The position numbers and the translations under genes were made by a program. Below, piece after piece: positions 23,408-30,671 of a DNA stretch of 33,008 bases. Each line of letters opens with the position of its first letter. The stretch's first letter is position 1. The DNA is from Candidatus Bipolaricaulota bacterium (lineage in GTDB: Bacteria; Bipolaricaulota; Bipolaricaulia; RBG-16-55-9), in contig JALSGO010000012.1 of assembly GCA_026982655.1 (NCBI GenBank), positions 1 to 33,008 on the forward strand, in the 5' to 3' direction. The notes under the pieces are model-generated. The model saw only the letters and a program-made list of their open reading frames with translations, ran no database searches and had not been told where the DNA came from.

Positions 23408-25159
23408 TCAGACGACGGACTCCGTGGCCGGGAGACGGCGGTCGCCCTCGCGGATGGGGCGGACCTCCACGACGTCCTCGGGGTCGTAGTCGAGGAGCTT
23501 GAGCCAGTCCTCGAGGTAGTCCGTCTTGGGGAAGATCTCGTTCTCCTTGTACTCTTGGCGGAGGGCCTCGAAGAGGTCGTCCGGGCCGATCCCCTCCTCG
23601 TCCGTGCCGCGGTCGATGCACCGCTGGATGGCGTACTCTTTCGCGCGCTCGACCGCGCTCATGATGAGCGCGCCGCTCACCAGGTCGCTCCAGTAGAGCG
23701 TCTCCCGCCGACCGCTTCGCAGGTGCACTTCCAAGAAGGCCGTCTCCGGGCTCCTCCGGAAGAGGTACTCGGTCGCCTCCTGGACGAGGGCCTCGCGGGC
23801 CTTTTCCCAGCGCCCGTCGTGCCGCTTGATCCACTCCGGGTCGAGGGGCACGCCCTTGCGGAGGTAGATGCGGAAGATCTCCGCCGACGCCCGCCGGTCG
23901 GGACGGGAGACCTTCACCTTGCGGTCGATCCGCTCCGGGCGCAGCAGCGCCGGGTCGATGTAATCGGGACGGTTCGAGGTGAGCATCACCACCACGTTCT
24001 CCAGCTCCACCAGCCCGTCCATCTCCGCGGCGAACTGGGGGACCACCGTGTTGGCGATGTTCAAATGCCTCCCGCTGCTGCGGACCCTAAGCAGGGCGTC
24101 GGCCTCGTCGATGAAGATGAACACGAGGTTCCCCTCTTTCGCCCGCTCGCGGGCCGCGGCGAAGATCTCGCGGACCATCCGCTCCGTCTCCCCGAGCCAC
24201 ATGTTCAAGAGCTGCGGCCCGTTGATCAGCATAAAGCACTCGCGCACGTCCCGGCCCGTCTTCTCCCGGTAGGACTTCGTGAGGTTATACGCGGTGGCCT
24301 TGGCGATGAGGGTCTTCCCGCACCCCGGCGGGCCGTAGAGTAGAATCCCTTTGAGTTGCTTCTTGCCGAACTTCTTGTAGAGCTCGGGATAGAGCAGGGG
24401 GCGCTCGATGGTGTCCCGGATGAGCTTGATCGCTTCCTCCTGCCCGCCCACCCGGTCCCAGGGGATCTCGGGGATCTTCTCGAGGTAGTAGCCGCGGACC
24501 TCGCTCTTCCGGAAGTGCTCGAGGGCCACCCGCAACGAAGGCTCCAGCCGCACCTCGTCACCGGGCTTTAGGGGAGCGTCCTCCAGGGCGGAGGAGCGCA
24601 GGATGATCCGCCCCGAGAGCTGGTGGCCGTCCAAGGAAACGCGCAACCTGCCGTCGGGGAGGACCTCTGCGACCTTGACGATGGGGCCCTCGGGGTGATA
24701 GCCCAGATCGCCCACCACGGCGAAGGCCTCGTTCACCTTGACGCGCGTCCCCACCTGAAGCTGGCGGATATCGAGGTGGGGGTCGACGTTCGCGTAGTAC
24801 TCCGCGTCCCCGACGGCGATGTAGGCGATCCCCTCGTCGGGGGAGCCCAAGTACGTCCCGATGCGGTTGGCCGGGGAGGTGAGCTTCTCGTAGGCCTCCT
24901 CGTACTGCGCCAAGGCCTCGCGGGCCTCTTCCATCGCCCGCTCGTCGGCCTGGAGCTGGTAGTCCAAAAGCTCCAAGAGCTCCCAGCGAGCGTCGTCTCG
25001 GGGCGTGCGGGCCAGGATCTCGCGGAGGATCGCCCGCGCGCGCAGCCGGGGCTCCAGCACGAAGGGACCGTCCTCGGGACGGGAACCGCGCTCCCTCTCC
25101 CTTCCCTCCCCGCGACCGTGGGGCTCCTCTTCGGGCGAAAGGTCCTTGCGTCGAGCCAT
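23408..25159 (-). CDS. mpa: Proteasome-associated AAA ATPase Mpa/ARC
   Basis: Hexameric unfoldase that captures pupylated proteins and threads them into the 20S core. The 583 residues comprise a charged N-terminus (1-35), a coiled coil (about 55-95), two OB-like domains (about 96-225) and an AAA+ module with Walker A GPPGCGKT (276-283), Walker B FIFIDEAD (347-354) and arginines in LLRPERID (406-412). The pore loop reads NMWLGE, with Trp321 in the place of the usual Tyr. The C-terminus is RRLPATESVV and lacks the GQYL-type tail that docks mycobacterial Mpa into PrcA. ATG 25159 is preceded by AGAGGAGATC. First gene of the operon. Confidence 0.94.
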   Translation of the reverse strand: MARRKDLSPEEEPHGRGEGRERERGSRPEDGPFVLEPRLRARAILREILARTPRDDARWELLELLDYQLQADERAMEEAREALAQYEEAYEKLTSPANRIGTYLGSPDEGIAYIAVGDAEYYANVDPHLDIRQLQVGTRVKVNEAFAVVGDLGYHPEGPIVKVAEVLPDGRLRVSLDGHQLSGRIILRSSALEDAPLKPGDEVRLEPSLRVALEHFRKSEVRGYYLEKIPEIPWDRVGGQEEAIKLIRDTIERPLLYPELYKKFGKKQLKGILLYGPPGCGKTLIAKATAYNLTKSYREKTGRDVRECFMLINGPQLLNMWLGETERMVREIFAAARERAKEGNLVFIFIDEADALLRVRSSGRHLNIANTVVPQFAAEMDGLVELENVVVMLTSNRPDYIDPALLRPERIDRKVKVSRPDRRASAEIFRIYLRKGVPLDPEWIKRHDGRWEKAREALVQEATEYLFRRSPETAFLEVHLRSGRRETLYWSDLVSGALIMSAVERAKEYAIQRCIDRGTDEEGIGPDDLFEALRQEYKENEIFPKTDYLEDWLKLLDYDPEDVVEVRPIREGDRRLPATESVV

Positions 25160-25233
25160 CGCTCTCGATCGATCTCCTCTCAGGCAGGTCGGGTCCGTAT
25201 TTGCATCCGTTCCCGTCCCCGCGTCGATCCTAT

Positions 25234-25262
25234 ACGTTACCGCGCCGCCGAGGGGTGTGCAA
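25234..25262 (-). promoter_or_regulatory. Weak candidate promoter of the proteasome operon
   Basis: On the minus strand TTGCAC (25257-25262), 17-bp spacer, TAACGT (25234-25239). The -10 box matches only half the consensus. The leader to mpa would be about 68 nt. The -35 half of an inverted repeat shared with the protease promoter lies here. Confidence 0.35.
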
Positions 25263-25266
25263 GGGC

Positions 25267-25295
25267 TTGCAGCGCGCGGCAAAGCCCATTATAGT
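25267..25295 (+). promoter_or_regulatory. sigma70-type promoter of the secreted protease, leaderless
   Basis: TTGCAG (25267-25272), 17-bp spacer, TATAGT (25290-25295). The ATG at 25306 is 10 nt past the -10, so the message should start about 4 nt before the start codon. Confidence 0.6.
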
Positions 25296-25305
25296 GCGCA
25301 CCGCC

Positions 25306-26697
25306 ATGGATCGGACGACCCCGGCACGCCTCCGGCTTCCGGCTATACTAAGCCTCCTCGCGCTCGCGGTTTGGGCGCTTCCCGACGGCGTCCGGGCCCA
25401 GATGGAGGGGCAGGGACGCGTCCTCCCGTACGAACCGTACGGGCCCCGCTCCGTGCGGGCCCAGCTGGCGGAGAGCCTGCGGCTCCTGGGGCTGGATCGG
25501 GTGCACCGCGAGCTGGGGATCCGGGGAGCGGGCGTCGGCGTGCTGGTGATCGACGACTGGACCTTCCGTCCGGAGCGGGGCTACGTCCACGGGCAGGCGG
25601 TGGCGGAGACGATCCGAGGGGCCGCGCCGGAGGCGACGCTCTGGTTCTGTCGGCTCGACTTCGCCCAGGCGGGGCCCCAAGAGCTTGCCGACTGCCTGAA
25701 CGACGTGCTCCTGCAGGACCTGCCCGTGCGGGTGGTGAACCTCAGCTTCGCCTCCGGGGACGGACTCTATGGGGAGCCCTGCGGCTTCCTCGCCCAAGAC
25801 CCCCGCAACCCCTTGGCCCGAGCGATCCGCGCTCTCTATGAGCGAGGGGTGATCTTCGTCGCCGCCTCGGGGAACGACGGGTTCAAAAGGGGCCTGCGGT
25901 TCCCCGCCTGCCTTCCTGAGGTGCTGAGCGTGGGGGCCACCTACGACTTCACCGGGGAGGCCGTCTTCCGGTCGGAACAGGTCTCCTGCGCCGACCGGGC
26001 CGCCCCCGACCGGGTGACCTGCTACTCCGACGTGGCCCCGTACCTCGACGTCGTCGCGCCGGGGACGGTGGTGAGCACGCCCTCGGCCCCGGACTTCGGC
26101 GGCACCTCGGCGGCGGCCCCCCTCGTGAGCGGGGTGGCGGCGCTCCTGCTCTCCGCGCAGTCCCGGCTGACGGCTCCGGAGGTCGTCCGCGTCCTGAGAA
26201 GCACAGGGGTCCCGGCCTTCGACCCGAGGGCCAACGCGTACTTTCCCCGCGTCGACGCGTATCGAGCGCTGCAGGCGGTGCTCTCCCCTTCCCCGGCTCC
26301 CCCCGCAGGCCTAGGGGCCTTCGACGCCAACGGGAACGGCCTCATCGACGACTCGGAGTTCTTCGCCGCCGTGGACGCCTGGATCGAGGGCACCCTCCCC
26401 GACGGGGTCTTCTTCGCCCTCATCGACGCCTGGGTGGCCCGAGCGCCCGTTCGAGGGACGGCTTCTCCTTCCCCGCCTCCCCTCTCGCTCCACGGCCTCC
26501 GGCTCGAAAATGCGGACACGATCTGGATCTACGACGCGCGGGGCCGCCGGCTCGCCGCGATCTCCCGGCCCCGGCTCCCGCAGCTCCAACGGCTCCTGCG
26601 CCGCCGGGCCAACGGCGTTTACCTCTATGTCATCCAAGAGAGCGATTCGGAAGGGCACCGGGTGCGGACGGTGGGAAAGCTCGTCGTGCTGCGCTGA
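25306..26697 (+). CDS. Secreted subtilisin-like serine protease with EF-hand loop and sorting-like C-terminal module
   Basis: A 463-residue exported S8-family protease. A signal peptide (about 1-31, ending GVRA) is followed by the catalytic domain: Asp83 in VLVIDDW, His95 in VHGQAVAE, oxyanion Asn190 in VAASGNDG and nucleophile Ser268 in GGTSAAAPLVSG. Spacing between Asp and His is very short (12 residues). After a Pro-rich linker comes a perfect 12-residue EF-hand loop DANGNGLIDDSE (340-351), as in dockerin-like modules, and then a beta module IWIYDARGRRLA ... ANGVYLYVIQ ... GKLVVLR resembling C-terminal sorting or FlgD-type domains. The start was chosen at the signal peptide; open frame upstream lies before the promoter. 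Confidence 0.88.
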   Translation: MDRTTPARLRLPAILSLLALAVWALPDGVRAQMEGQGRVLPYEPYGPRSVRAQLAESLRLLGLDRVHRELGIRGAGVGVLVIDDWTFRPERGYVHGQAVAETIRGAAPEATLWFCRLDFAQAGPQELADCLNDVLLQDLPVRVVNLSFASGDGLYGEPCGFLAQDPRNPLARAIRALYERGVIFVAASGNDGFKRGLRFPACLPEVLSVGATYDFTGEAVFRSEQVSCADRAAPDRVTCYSDVAPYLDVVAPGTVVSTPSAPDFGGTSAAAPLVSGVAALLLSAQSRLTAPEVVRVLRSTGVPAFDPRANAYFPRVDAYRALQAVLSPSPAPPAGLGAFDANGNGLIDDSEFFAAVDAWIEGTLPDGVFFALIDAWVARAPVRGTASPSPPPLSLHGLRLENADTIWIYDARGRRLAAISRPRLPQLQRLLRRRANGVYLYVIQESDSEGHRVRTVGKLVVLR

Positions 26698-26703
26698 GGG
26701 GGG

Positions 26704-26776
26704 TGGACCCGAGGGGACTCGAACCCCTGACCTCCTGGATGCCATCCAGGCGCTCTCCCAGCTGAGCTACGGGCCC
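26704..26776 (-). tRNA. tRNA-Ala (anticodon GGC)
   Basis: On the minus strand the 73-nt cloverleaf is complete: acceptor GGGCCCG/CGGGTCC with the G3:U70 pair that identifies tRNA-Ala, D arm GCTC...GAGC, anticodon arm CCTGG-ATGGCAT-CCAGG with anticodon GGC, and T arm AGGGG-TTCGAGT-CCCCT. Discriminator A73 is followed by CCCCC, so the CCA end is not encoded. It lies 6 bp from the protease stop, convergent with it. Confidence 0.97.
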
Positions 26777-26790
26777 CGGTGACGGTCCCC

Positions 26791-26819
26791 ATACTACCGA
26801 GTTCCCGCCCGGAGATCAA
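26791..26819 (-). promoter_or_regulatory. sigma70-type promoter of tRNA-Ala
   Basis: On the minus strand TTGATC (26814-26819), 17-bp spacer, TAGTAT (26791-26796), 14 nt upstream of the tRNA 5' end. Confidence 0.6.
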
Positions 26820-26853
26820 GTCGGTGGGTTCGAGAAGGAAACGGGTCCGGGTC

Positions 26854-26882
26854 TTGACAATCCCCGTCTTTTGTGCTACCAT
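26854..26882 (+). promoter_or_regulatory. Strong promoter of the exported beta-rich protein
   Basis: Consensus TTGACA (26854-26859), 17-bp spacer, TACCAT (26877-26882) with TGC in front. It drives a leader of about 138 nt. Confidence 0.8.
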
Positions 26883-26888
26883 TACGCC

Positions 26889-27026
26889 TGCTCAGGAAGA
26901 TGAAAAAGACCACAAGGAGGTGGTTCGCCTAGGCGAAGTTAACCACAAGTCGGTTTAAATCCCTAGGGGTTTAACAGGCTATTTCACCGTCCAACCAAAC
27001 CCGTGTAGAAAAAAGGAGGTCGCTAC
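26889..27026 (+). promoter_or_regulatory. Structured 5' leader of the exported beta-rich protein
   Basis: The leader contains the 14-bp palindrome TTCGCCTAGGCGAA (26924-26937), flanked by GTGGTT (26920-26925) and AACCAC (26941-26946) which can pair as an outer stem. A second AT-rich hairpin follows with GTTTAAATCCC and GGGGTTTAAC (about 26953-26975). There are two strong Shine-Dalgarno sequences: AAGGAGG at 26914-26920 with no start codon at the right distance, and AAAAAAGGAGG ending at 27019, 7 nt before the ATG. No known riboswitch class was recognised. It may stabilise the mRNA of an abundant envelope protein. Confidence 0.55.
26900..26932 (+). CDS. Possible 10-residue leader peptide
   Basis: ATG at 26900 reads MKKTTRRWFA and stops at TAG 26930, inside the palindrome of the leader. 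Only a weak AGGA lies directly before the ATG, so translation is doubtful. If it is translated, ribosomes would open the first hairpin. Confidence 0.25.
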   Translation: MKKTTRRWFA

Positions 27027-28520
27027 ATGTCTAGCAAGTTTAAGGTTCTCAGCTGCGCGTTAGCCCTTGTAGTGGCGCTCGGCTTTTTCGGCACCATTGC
27101 CAAGGCTGACGTGACGGGCAGCTTCGGCGTCAACCTGGCCTTTGCCCCCATCGACTGCCGCTGGCTCGTCCTCATGGACCCCGATGCCTCCGCCCCGACC
27201 CCGCTCCCCTTCGCCGACCAGCCCTGTGAGAACACCGTCTACAAGTTCGACCTGCAGACGGACCTCAACGTCAACGTCACCATCAGCGGCTTGACGATGA
27301 GCATCCACTCCCACGCCGGCACCACGGGGTTCGAGGACATCATTCTGACGTTCGCCACCACCCTCGGGGCCCTCGACATCACCAGCATGTTCGTCTTCGC
27401 CCAGCCCTTCGCCATCGGGCTGGCTCCCGACGGCCAGGTCCTCAACCTCTGTATCGTCGAGCCGGGCGACACCCCGGCCACGGCGGACGACTCCTGTCAG
27501 ACCCTCTTCGTCAAGAAGCGGGTCGAGGCCTCCATCAGCCTGGGTGGGGTCACCTTCAGCAACCTCGCCATGTTCGAGGACGTCACCTTCCCCAACTACT
27601 GCGTGGACTTCTTCATCGGGGACGTGACGGCCTCCCTGTACGACCTGGCGGGTTGTGTCCCGGCCATCAAGGGGCTTGACACCCCGATCTACTACGGTGC
27701 GCAGTCCCAGAACTTCGGCTTCGGGGACGTCGTCTTCATCGAGGGGCAGACCCCGAGCGGGATCACCGTGCGGGCAGAGACGGGCATCTGCGCCGAGCAG
27801 CTCGTCAACGCCACCAAGAAGCACGTCTGGGACTACCGGGTGAACTCCGACTGCGTCAGCGGCGCGGCTTCCCAGGGCGTGAAGCCGCCGGTGGTCTTCA
27901 GCTTCGAGAAGCTCTTCATCGAGGGCATCCCCTTGGCCGCGGGCATCTCGGTGGACATCCAGGTCCTGTGCGGCAGCCTCGAGGGCAGCGCCGAGCCGAA
28001 CCCCTTTGGACCCACCTTCTTCCAGTGCCAGGCCGGCTCGACCTGGACGATCACGGGTGGGCCGCTCTTCAACCTGATCCAGATCTCCACGCTGCTGGAG
28101 CAGATCCTCGGTCCGGCGTCCCTCTCGGACATCACCGTGCTCGCCGCCGGTGGGCCGTTGCTCCTGATCATGGACATCGACCCGGCGGACTTGGCGATCA
28201 CCTTCTTGTTCGCGCAGGCGAACTTCACCATCAACCCGGACACCAACCCGGCCAGCCTGCGGATCCGCGTGATCGGCACGCCGGGCATCGCCTTCATGGA
28301 CTGGCGGCTCTCCATCGCGCGGGCCGGGCTGAGCTTCTTCGCGGACATCGACTGGGACGTGGCGAGCGGCAGCTTTGACTTCGACGACCTGACCTTCGGC
28401 ATGGTCGCCGAGGCGGGGATCATCACCGTGGAGTCCTCGCTCTTCATCGACGAGGGCGGCACGAACCCCGAGACGGCCTACCTCGTGGGTGGGAGCCTCA
28501 ACTTCACGGTCAGCTTCTAA
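27027..28520 (+). CDS. Exported beta-strand-rich envelope protein of unknown family
   Basis: A 497-residue protein with a clear signal peptide (MSSKFKVLSCALALVVALGF, cleavage near AKA-DV at residues 27-28). The mature part is made of alternating polar and hydrophobic stretches such as ITVRAETGICA and LNVNVTISGLTMSIH, with paired cysteines (about ten) that may form disulfides. It ends SLNFTVSF; a terminal Phe after alternating residues is the mark of outer-membrane beta-barrels, so an outer-membrane or surface location is likely if the cell is diderm (inference). The strong promoter, ideal ribosome site, intrinsic terminator and heavy use of C-ending codons suggest high expression, as for a major envelope or S-layer-like protein. 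Confidence 0.8.
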   Translation: MSSKFKVLSCALALVVALGFFGTIAKADVTGSFGVNLAFAPIDCRWLVLMDPDASAPTPLPFADQPCENTVYKFDLQTDLNVNVTISGLTMSIHSHAGTTGFEDIILTFATTLGALDITSMFVFAQPFAIGLAPDGQVLNLCIVEPGDTPATADDSCQTLFVKKRVEASISLGGVTFSNLAMFEDVTFPNYCVDFFIGDVTASLYDLAGCVPAIKGLDTPIYYGAQSQNFGFGDVVFIEGQTPSGITVRAETGICAEQLVNATKKHVWDYRVNSDCVSGAASQGVKPPVVFSFEKLFIEGIPLAAGISVDIQVLCGSLEGSAEPNPFGPTFFQCQAGSTWTITGGPLFNLIQISTLLEQILGPASLSDITVLAAGGPLLLIMDIDPADLAITFLFAQANFTINPDTNPASLRIRVIGTPGIAFMDWRLSIARAGLSFFADIDWDVASGSFDFDDLTFGMVAEAGIITVESSLFIDEGGTNPETAYLVGGSLNFTVSF

Positions 28521-28565
28521 TCGCATCGCAAGGACGGTCGCAAGCGTTCCCGCCTAGGGAACGGA

Positions 28566-28607
28566 AGAGGGGCCGGAGCCGATCCGGCCCCTCTCCTTTT
28601 TGTTTTT
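28566..28607 (+). terminator. Intrinsic terminator of the exported protein gene
   Basis: Perfect 12-bp stem AGAGGGGCCGGA (28566-28577) and TCCGGCCCCTCT (28583-28594), 5-nt loop, followed by CCTTTTTGTTTTTG. The best intrinsic terminator in the window. Confidence 0.95.
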
Positions 28608-28619
28608 GTGTCGTGCTCT

Positions 28620-29102
28620 CTATCCGTTGACCCACCCCATCACCCCCACGGTGCTCAGGGTCACGACCGCCCCTGCGAGCAGGACCCCTAAGGCGATGGG
28701 CCCCAGCGCCCTTCGAGGGGGGATGCCGAAGAGCGTGGCCACGGCGCACCCGGTCCACGCCCCGGTCAGGGGGAGCGGGATCGCCACGATGAGCACCAGA
28801 GCCCACGGACCCCAGCGCTCGATTCCCCTCCGGAAGCGCTCTTGCGTGAGCCCCATCCACCGGTCCAAGAGCTTCGGGAGCCAGGGCCAAGGGGCTCGAG
28901 AGAGCCCTTCGAGCAGACCCTTCAGCAGGAAGAGCAGCGGGAGCACGGGCAACAGGTTCCCCGCGATGCCCAGCCCCAACGCGACGAGGGGGGCCATCCC
29001 ATAGTGGACGATCGCCAGGGGGATGGCCCCGCGCAGCTCGCTCACCGGCAGCGCGGCCACCCCCAGGACGATCCACGCCTCCCGGAGCGATTCGCCTCCC
29101 AT
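28620..29102 (-). CDS. Small multidrug-export family membrane protein
   Basis: A 160-residue polytopic membrane protein matching the Sm_multidrug_ex family (PF06695): PVSELRGAIPLAIVHYG near the N-terminus with the signature E-L-R-G-A-I-P, then LGIAGNLLPVLPLLFLLKGL, FRRGIERWGPWALVLIVAIPLPLTGAWTG and a last helix at ALGVLLAGAVVTLSTVGVMG. Three to four membrane segments. The family name is historical and transport activity is not well shown. ATG 29102 has no Shine-Dalgarno sequence and a TACAAT 7 nt upstream, suggesting a leaderless message. The frame is open upstream only as cysS shadow. Divergent from cysS. Confidence 0.85.
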   Translation of the reverse strand: MGGESLREAWIVLGVAALPVSELRGAIPLAIVHYGMAPLVALGLGIAGNLLPVLPLLFLLKGLLEGLSRAPWPWLPKLLDRWMGLTQERFRRGIERWGPWALVLIVAIPLPLTGAWTGCAVATLFGIPPRRALGPIALGVLLAGAVVTLSTVGVMGWVNG

Positions 29103-29109
29103 GGCCCCG

Positions 29110-29115
29110 ATTGTA
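29110..29115 (-). promoter_or_regulatory. -10 box of the small multidrug-export gene, leaderless
   Basis: On the minus strand TACAAT ends 7 nt before the ATG at 29102, so transcription would start at or next to the start codon. The -35 position (ACGGCG) is poor. Confidence 0.35.
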
Positions 29116-29121
29116 CCCGAA

Positions 29122-29150
29122 TTGCACGCCCGCGCCGTAGCGACTATACT
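29122..29150 (+). promoter_or_regulatory. sigma70-type promoter of cysS
   Basis: TTGCAC (29122-29127), 17-bp spacer, TATACT (29145-29150). Transcription would start near 29157, about 30 nt before the preferred cysS start. Confidence 0.65.
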
Positions 29151-29186
29151 CAAGGTCCAAACCATCCGGAATCCATGAGGACTGCG

Positions 29187-30638
29187 ATGGCCATCAAAAT
29201 CTACAACACGCTCACCCAAAGGCTGGAGGAGTTCGAGCCCCGGGAGCCGGGACACGTCCGCATGTACGTCTGCGGACCCACCGTCTACGATTACTTCCAC
29301 ATCGGAAACGCCCGTCCGTTCATCTTCTACGACGTGGTCCGGCGGTATTTGGAGTACCGCGGGTATCGCGTCTCGTTCGTGCAGAACATCACGGACGTGG
29401 ACGACAAGATCATCCACCGGGCCGCCGCCGAGGGGATCTCGCCCCAAGAGGTGGCGGAGAAGTACACCCAAGCCTACCGGGAGGACCTCGAGAAGCTGGG
29501 CGTGCTCCCCGCCGACTACCAGCCCAAGGCGACGGAGTGGATCCCCCAGATGGTCGAGTTCGTGCAGACCCTGATCGACAAGGGGTACGCCTACGTGTTG
29601 GAGAACGGGGACGTCTACTTCCGGGTGCGCAAGTTCGAGGGCTACGGGAAGCTCTCCGGCAAGACGCTGGAGGAGCTGGAGGCGGGGGCCCGCGTGGAGG
29701 TGGACGAGCGCAAGGAGGACCCCATGGACTTCGCGCTCTGGAAGAGCGCCAAGCCGGGCGAGCCCAAATGGCCCGCCCCCTGGGGCGAGGGAAGACCCGG
29801 CTGGCACCTGGAGTGCTCGGTGATGTCCATGGGGCTCCTGGGGGAGACGCTCGACATCCACGGCGGCGGGCAGGACCTCATCTTCCCCCACCACGAGAAC
29901 GAGATCGCCCAGAGCGAGGCGGCCACCGGAAAACCCTTCGTGCGCTACTGGATGCACAATGGGCTTTTGAAGTTCCAGGGCGAGAAGATGAGCAAGTCCC
30001 TGGGGAACTTCGAGTACGCCCGGGATGTGGTGGCGAAGTACGGCAGGGAGGCCGTGCGCTACTTTTATTTGAGCAAGCACTACCGCACGCCGATCAACTT
30101 CACCCACGAGGCGATGGCCGACGCCCGGCGGGCCGTCGAGCGCGTCTACAACCTCCTAGAGGAGATCGACCAGGAGCTCTCCCGCCGGAACGCGCATGCC
30201 CAAGAGATCGAGCCGGAGGCGCTCACGGAGCGGGGTCGGGAGTTCTTGGAGTTGCTGGAGCGCACCCGGCAGGAGTTCTTGGAGCAGATGGACGAGGACT
30301 TCAACACGGCGGCGGCGTTGGGCGTGCTCTTCGAGCTGGTCAAGGAGGCGAACCTCTTCCGCCGGGAGGTGGCCGACGAAGACCTTCCGCTCCTCCGAAA
30401 GACCTTCGAGCTGATCCGCGAGCTGGGGAGCCCCCTGGGGCTCTTTCAGGAGACGCCCTGGAAGCGGGCCGAGGGCGAGCTGCAGGAGCAGCTCATCGAG
30501 CTCCTCCTCGACGTGCGCAAGGAGCTGCGCAAGAAGAGGGAGTTCGAGCTCGCGGACGCCATTCGGGCCCGGCTGGCCGAGCTGGGGATCGAGCTGAAGG
30601 ACAAGGGGGAGGAAACCGTCTGGGGCTACCGCGCGTAG
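29187..30638 (+). CDS. cysS: Cysteinyl-tRNA synthetase
   Basis: Class Ia synthetase that charges tRNA-Cys. From ATG 29187 (MAIKIYNTLTQRLEEF, 483 residues) it shows the zinc-ligand and substrate stretch VCGPTVYD (Cys29), the HIGN motif in YFHIGNARPF, QNITDVDDKII, GWHLECSVMSMGLLG, IFPHHENEIAQSEAATG and KMSKSLGN. The C-terminal anticodon domain ends EETVWGYRA. An in-frame ATG at 29175 is possible, but GAGGA 6 nt before 29187 and the usual family N-terminus favour the shorter form. Own promoter; convergent with the epimerase gene. Confidence 0.96.
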   Translation: MAIKIYNTLTQRLEEFEPREPGHVRMYVCGPTVYDYFHIGNARPFIFYDVVRRYLEYRGYRVSFVQNITDVDDKIIHRAAAEGISPQEVAEKYTQAYREDLEKLGVLPADYQPKATEWIPQMVEFVQTLIDKGYAYVLENGDVYFRVRKFEGYGKLSGKTLEELEAGARVEVDERKEDPMDFALWKSAKPGEPKWPAPWGEGRPGWHLECSVMSMGLLGETLDIHGGGQDLIFPHHENEIAQSEAATGKPFVRYWMHNGLLKFQGEKMSKSLGNFEYARDVVAKYGREAVRYFYLSKHYRTPINFTHEAMADARRAVERVYNLLEEIDQELSRRNAHAQEIEPEALTERGREFLELLERTRQEFLEQMDEDFNTAAALGVLFELVKEANLFRREVADEDLPLLRKTFELIRELGSPLGLFQETPWKRAEGELQEQLIELLLDVRKELRKKREFELADAIRARLAELGIELKDKGEETVWGYRA

Positions 30639-30671
30639 CCGGCCCTGCGGGTCGATCCACGGCCCACTCCC

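Noticed and set aside
26510-26782. Open frame overlapping the protease end and tRNA
   Set aside because: It reads antisense through a complete tRNA and out of frame with the protease.
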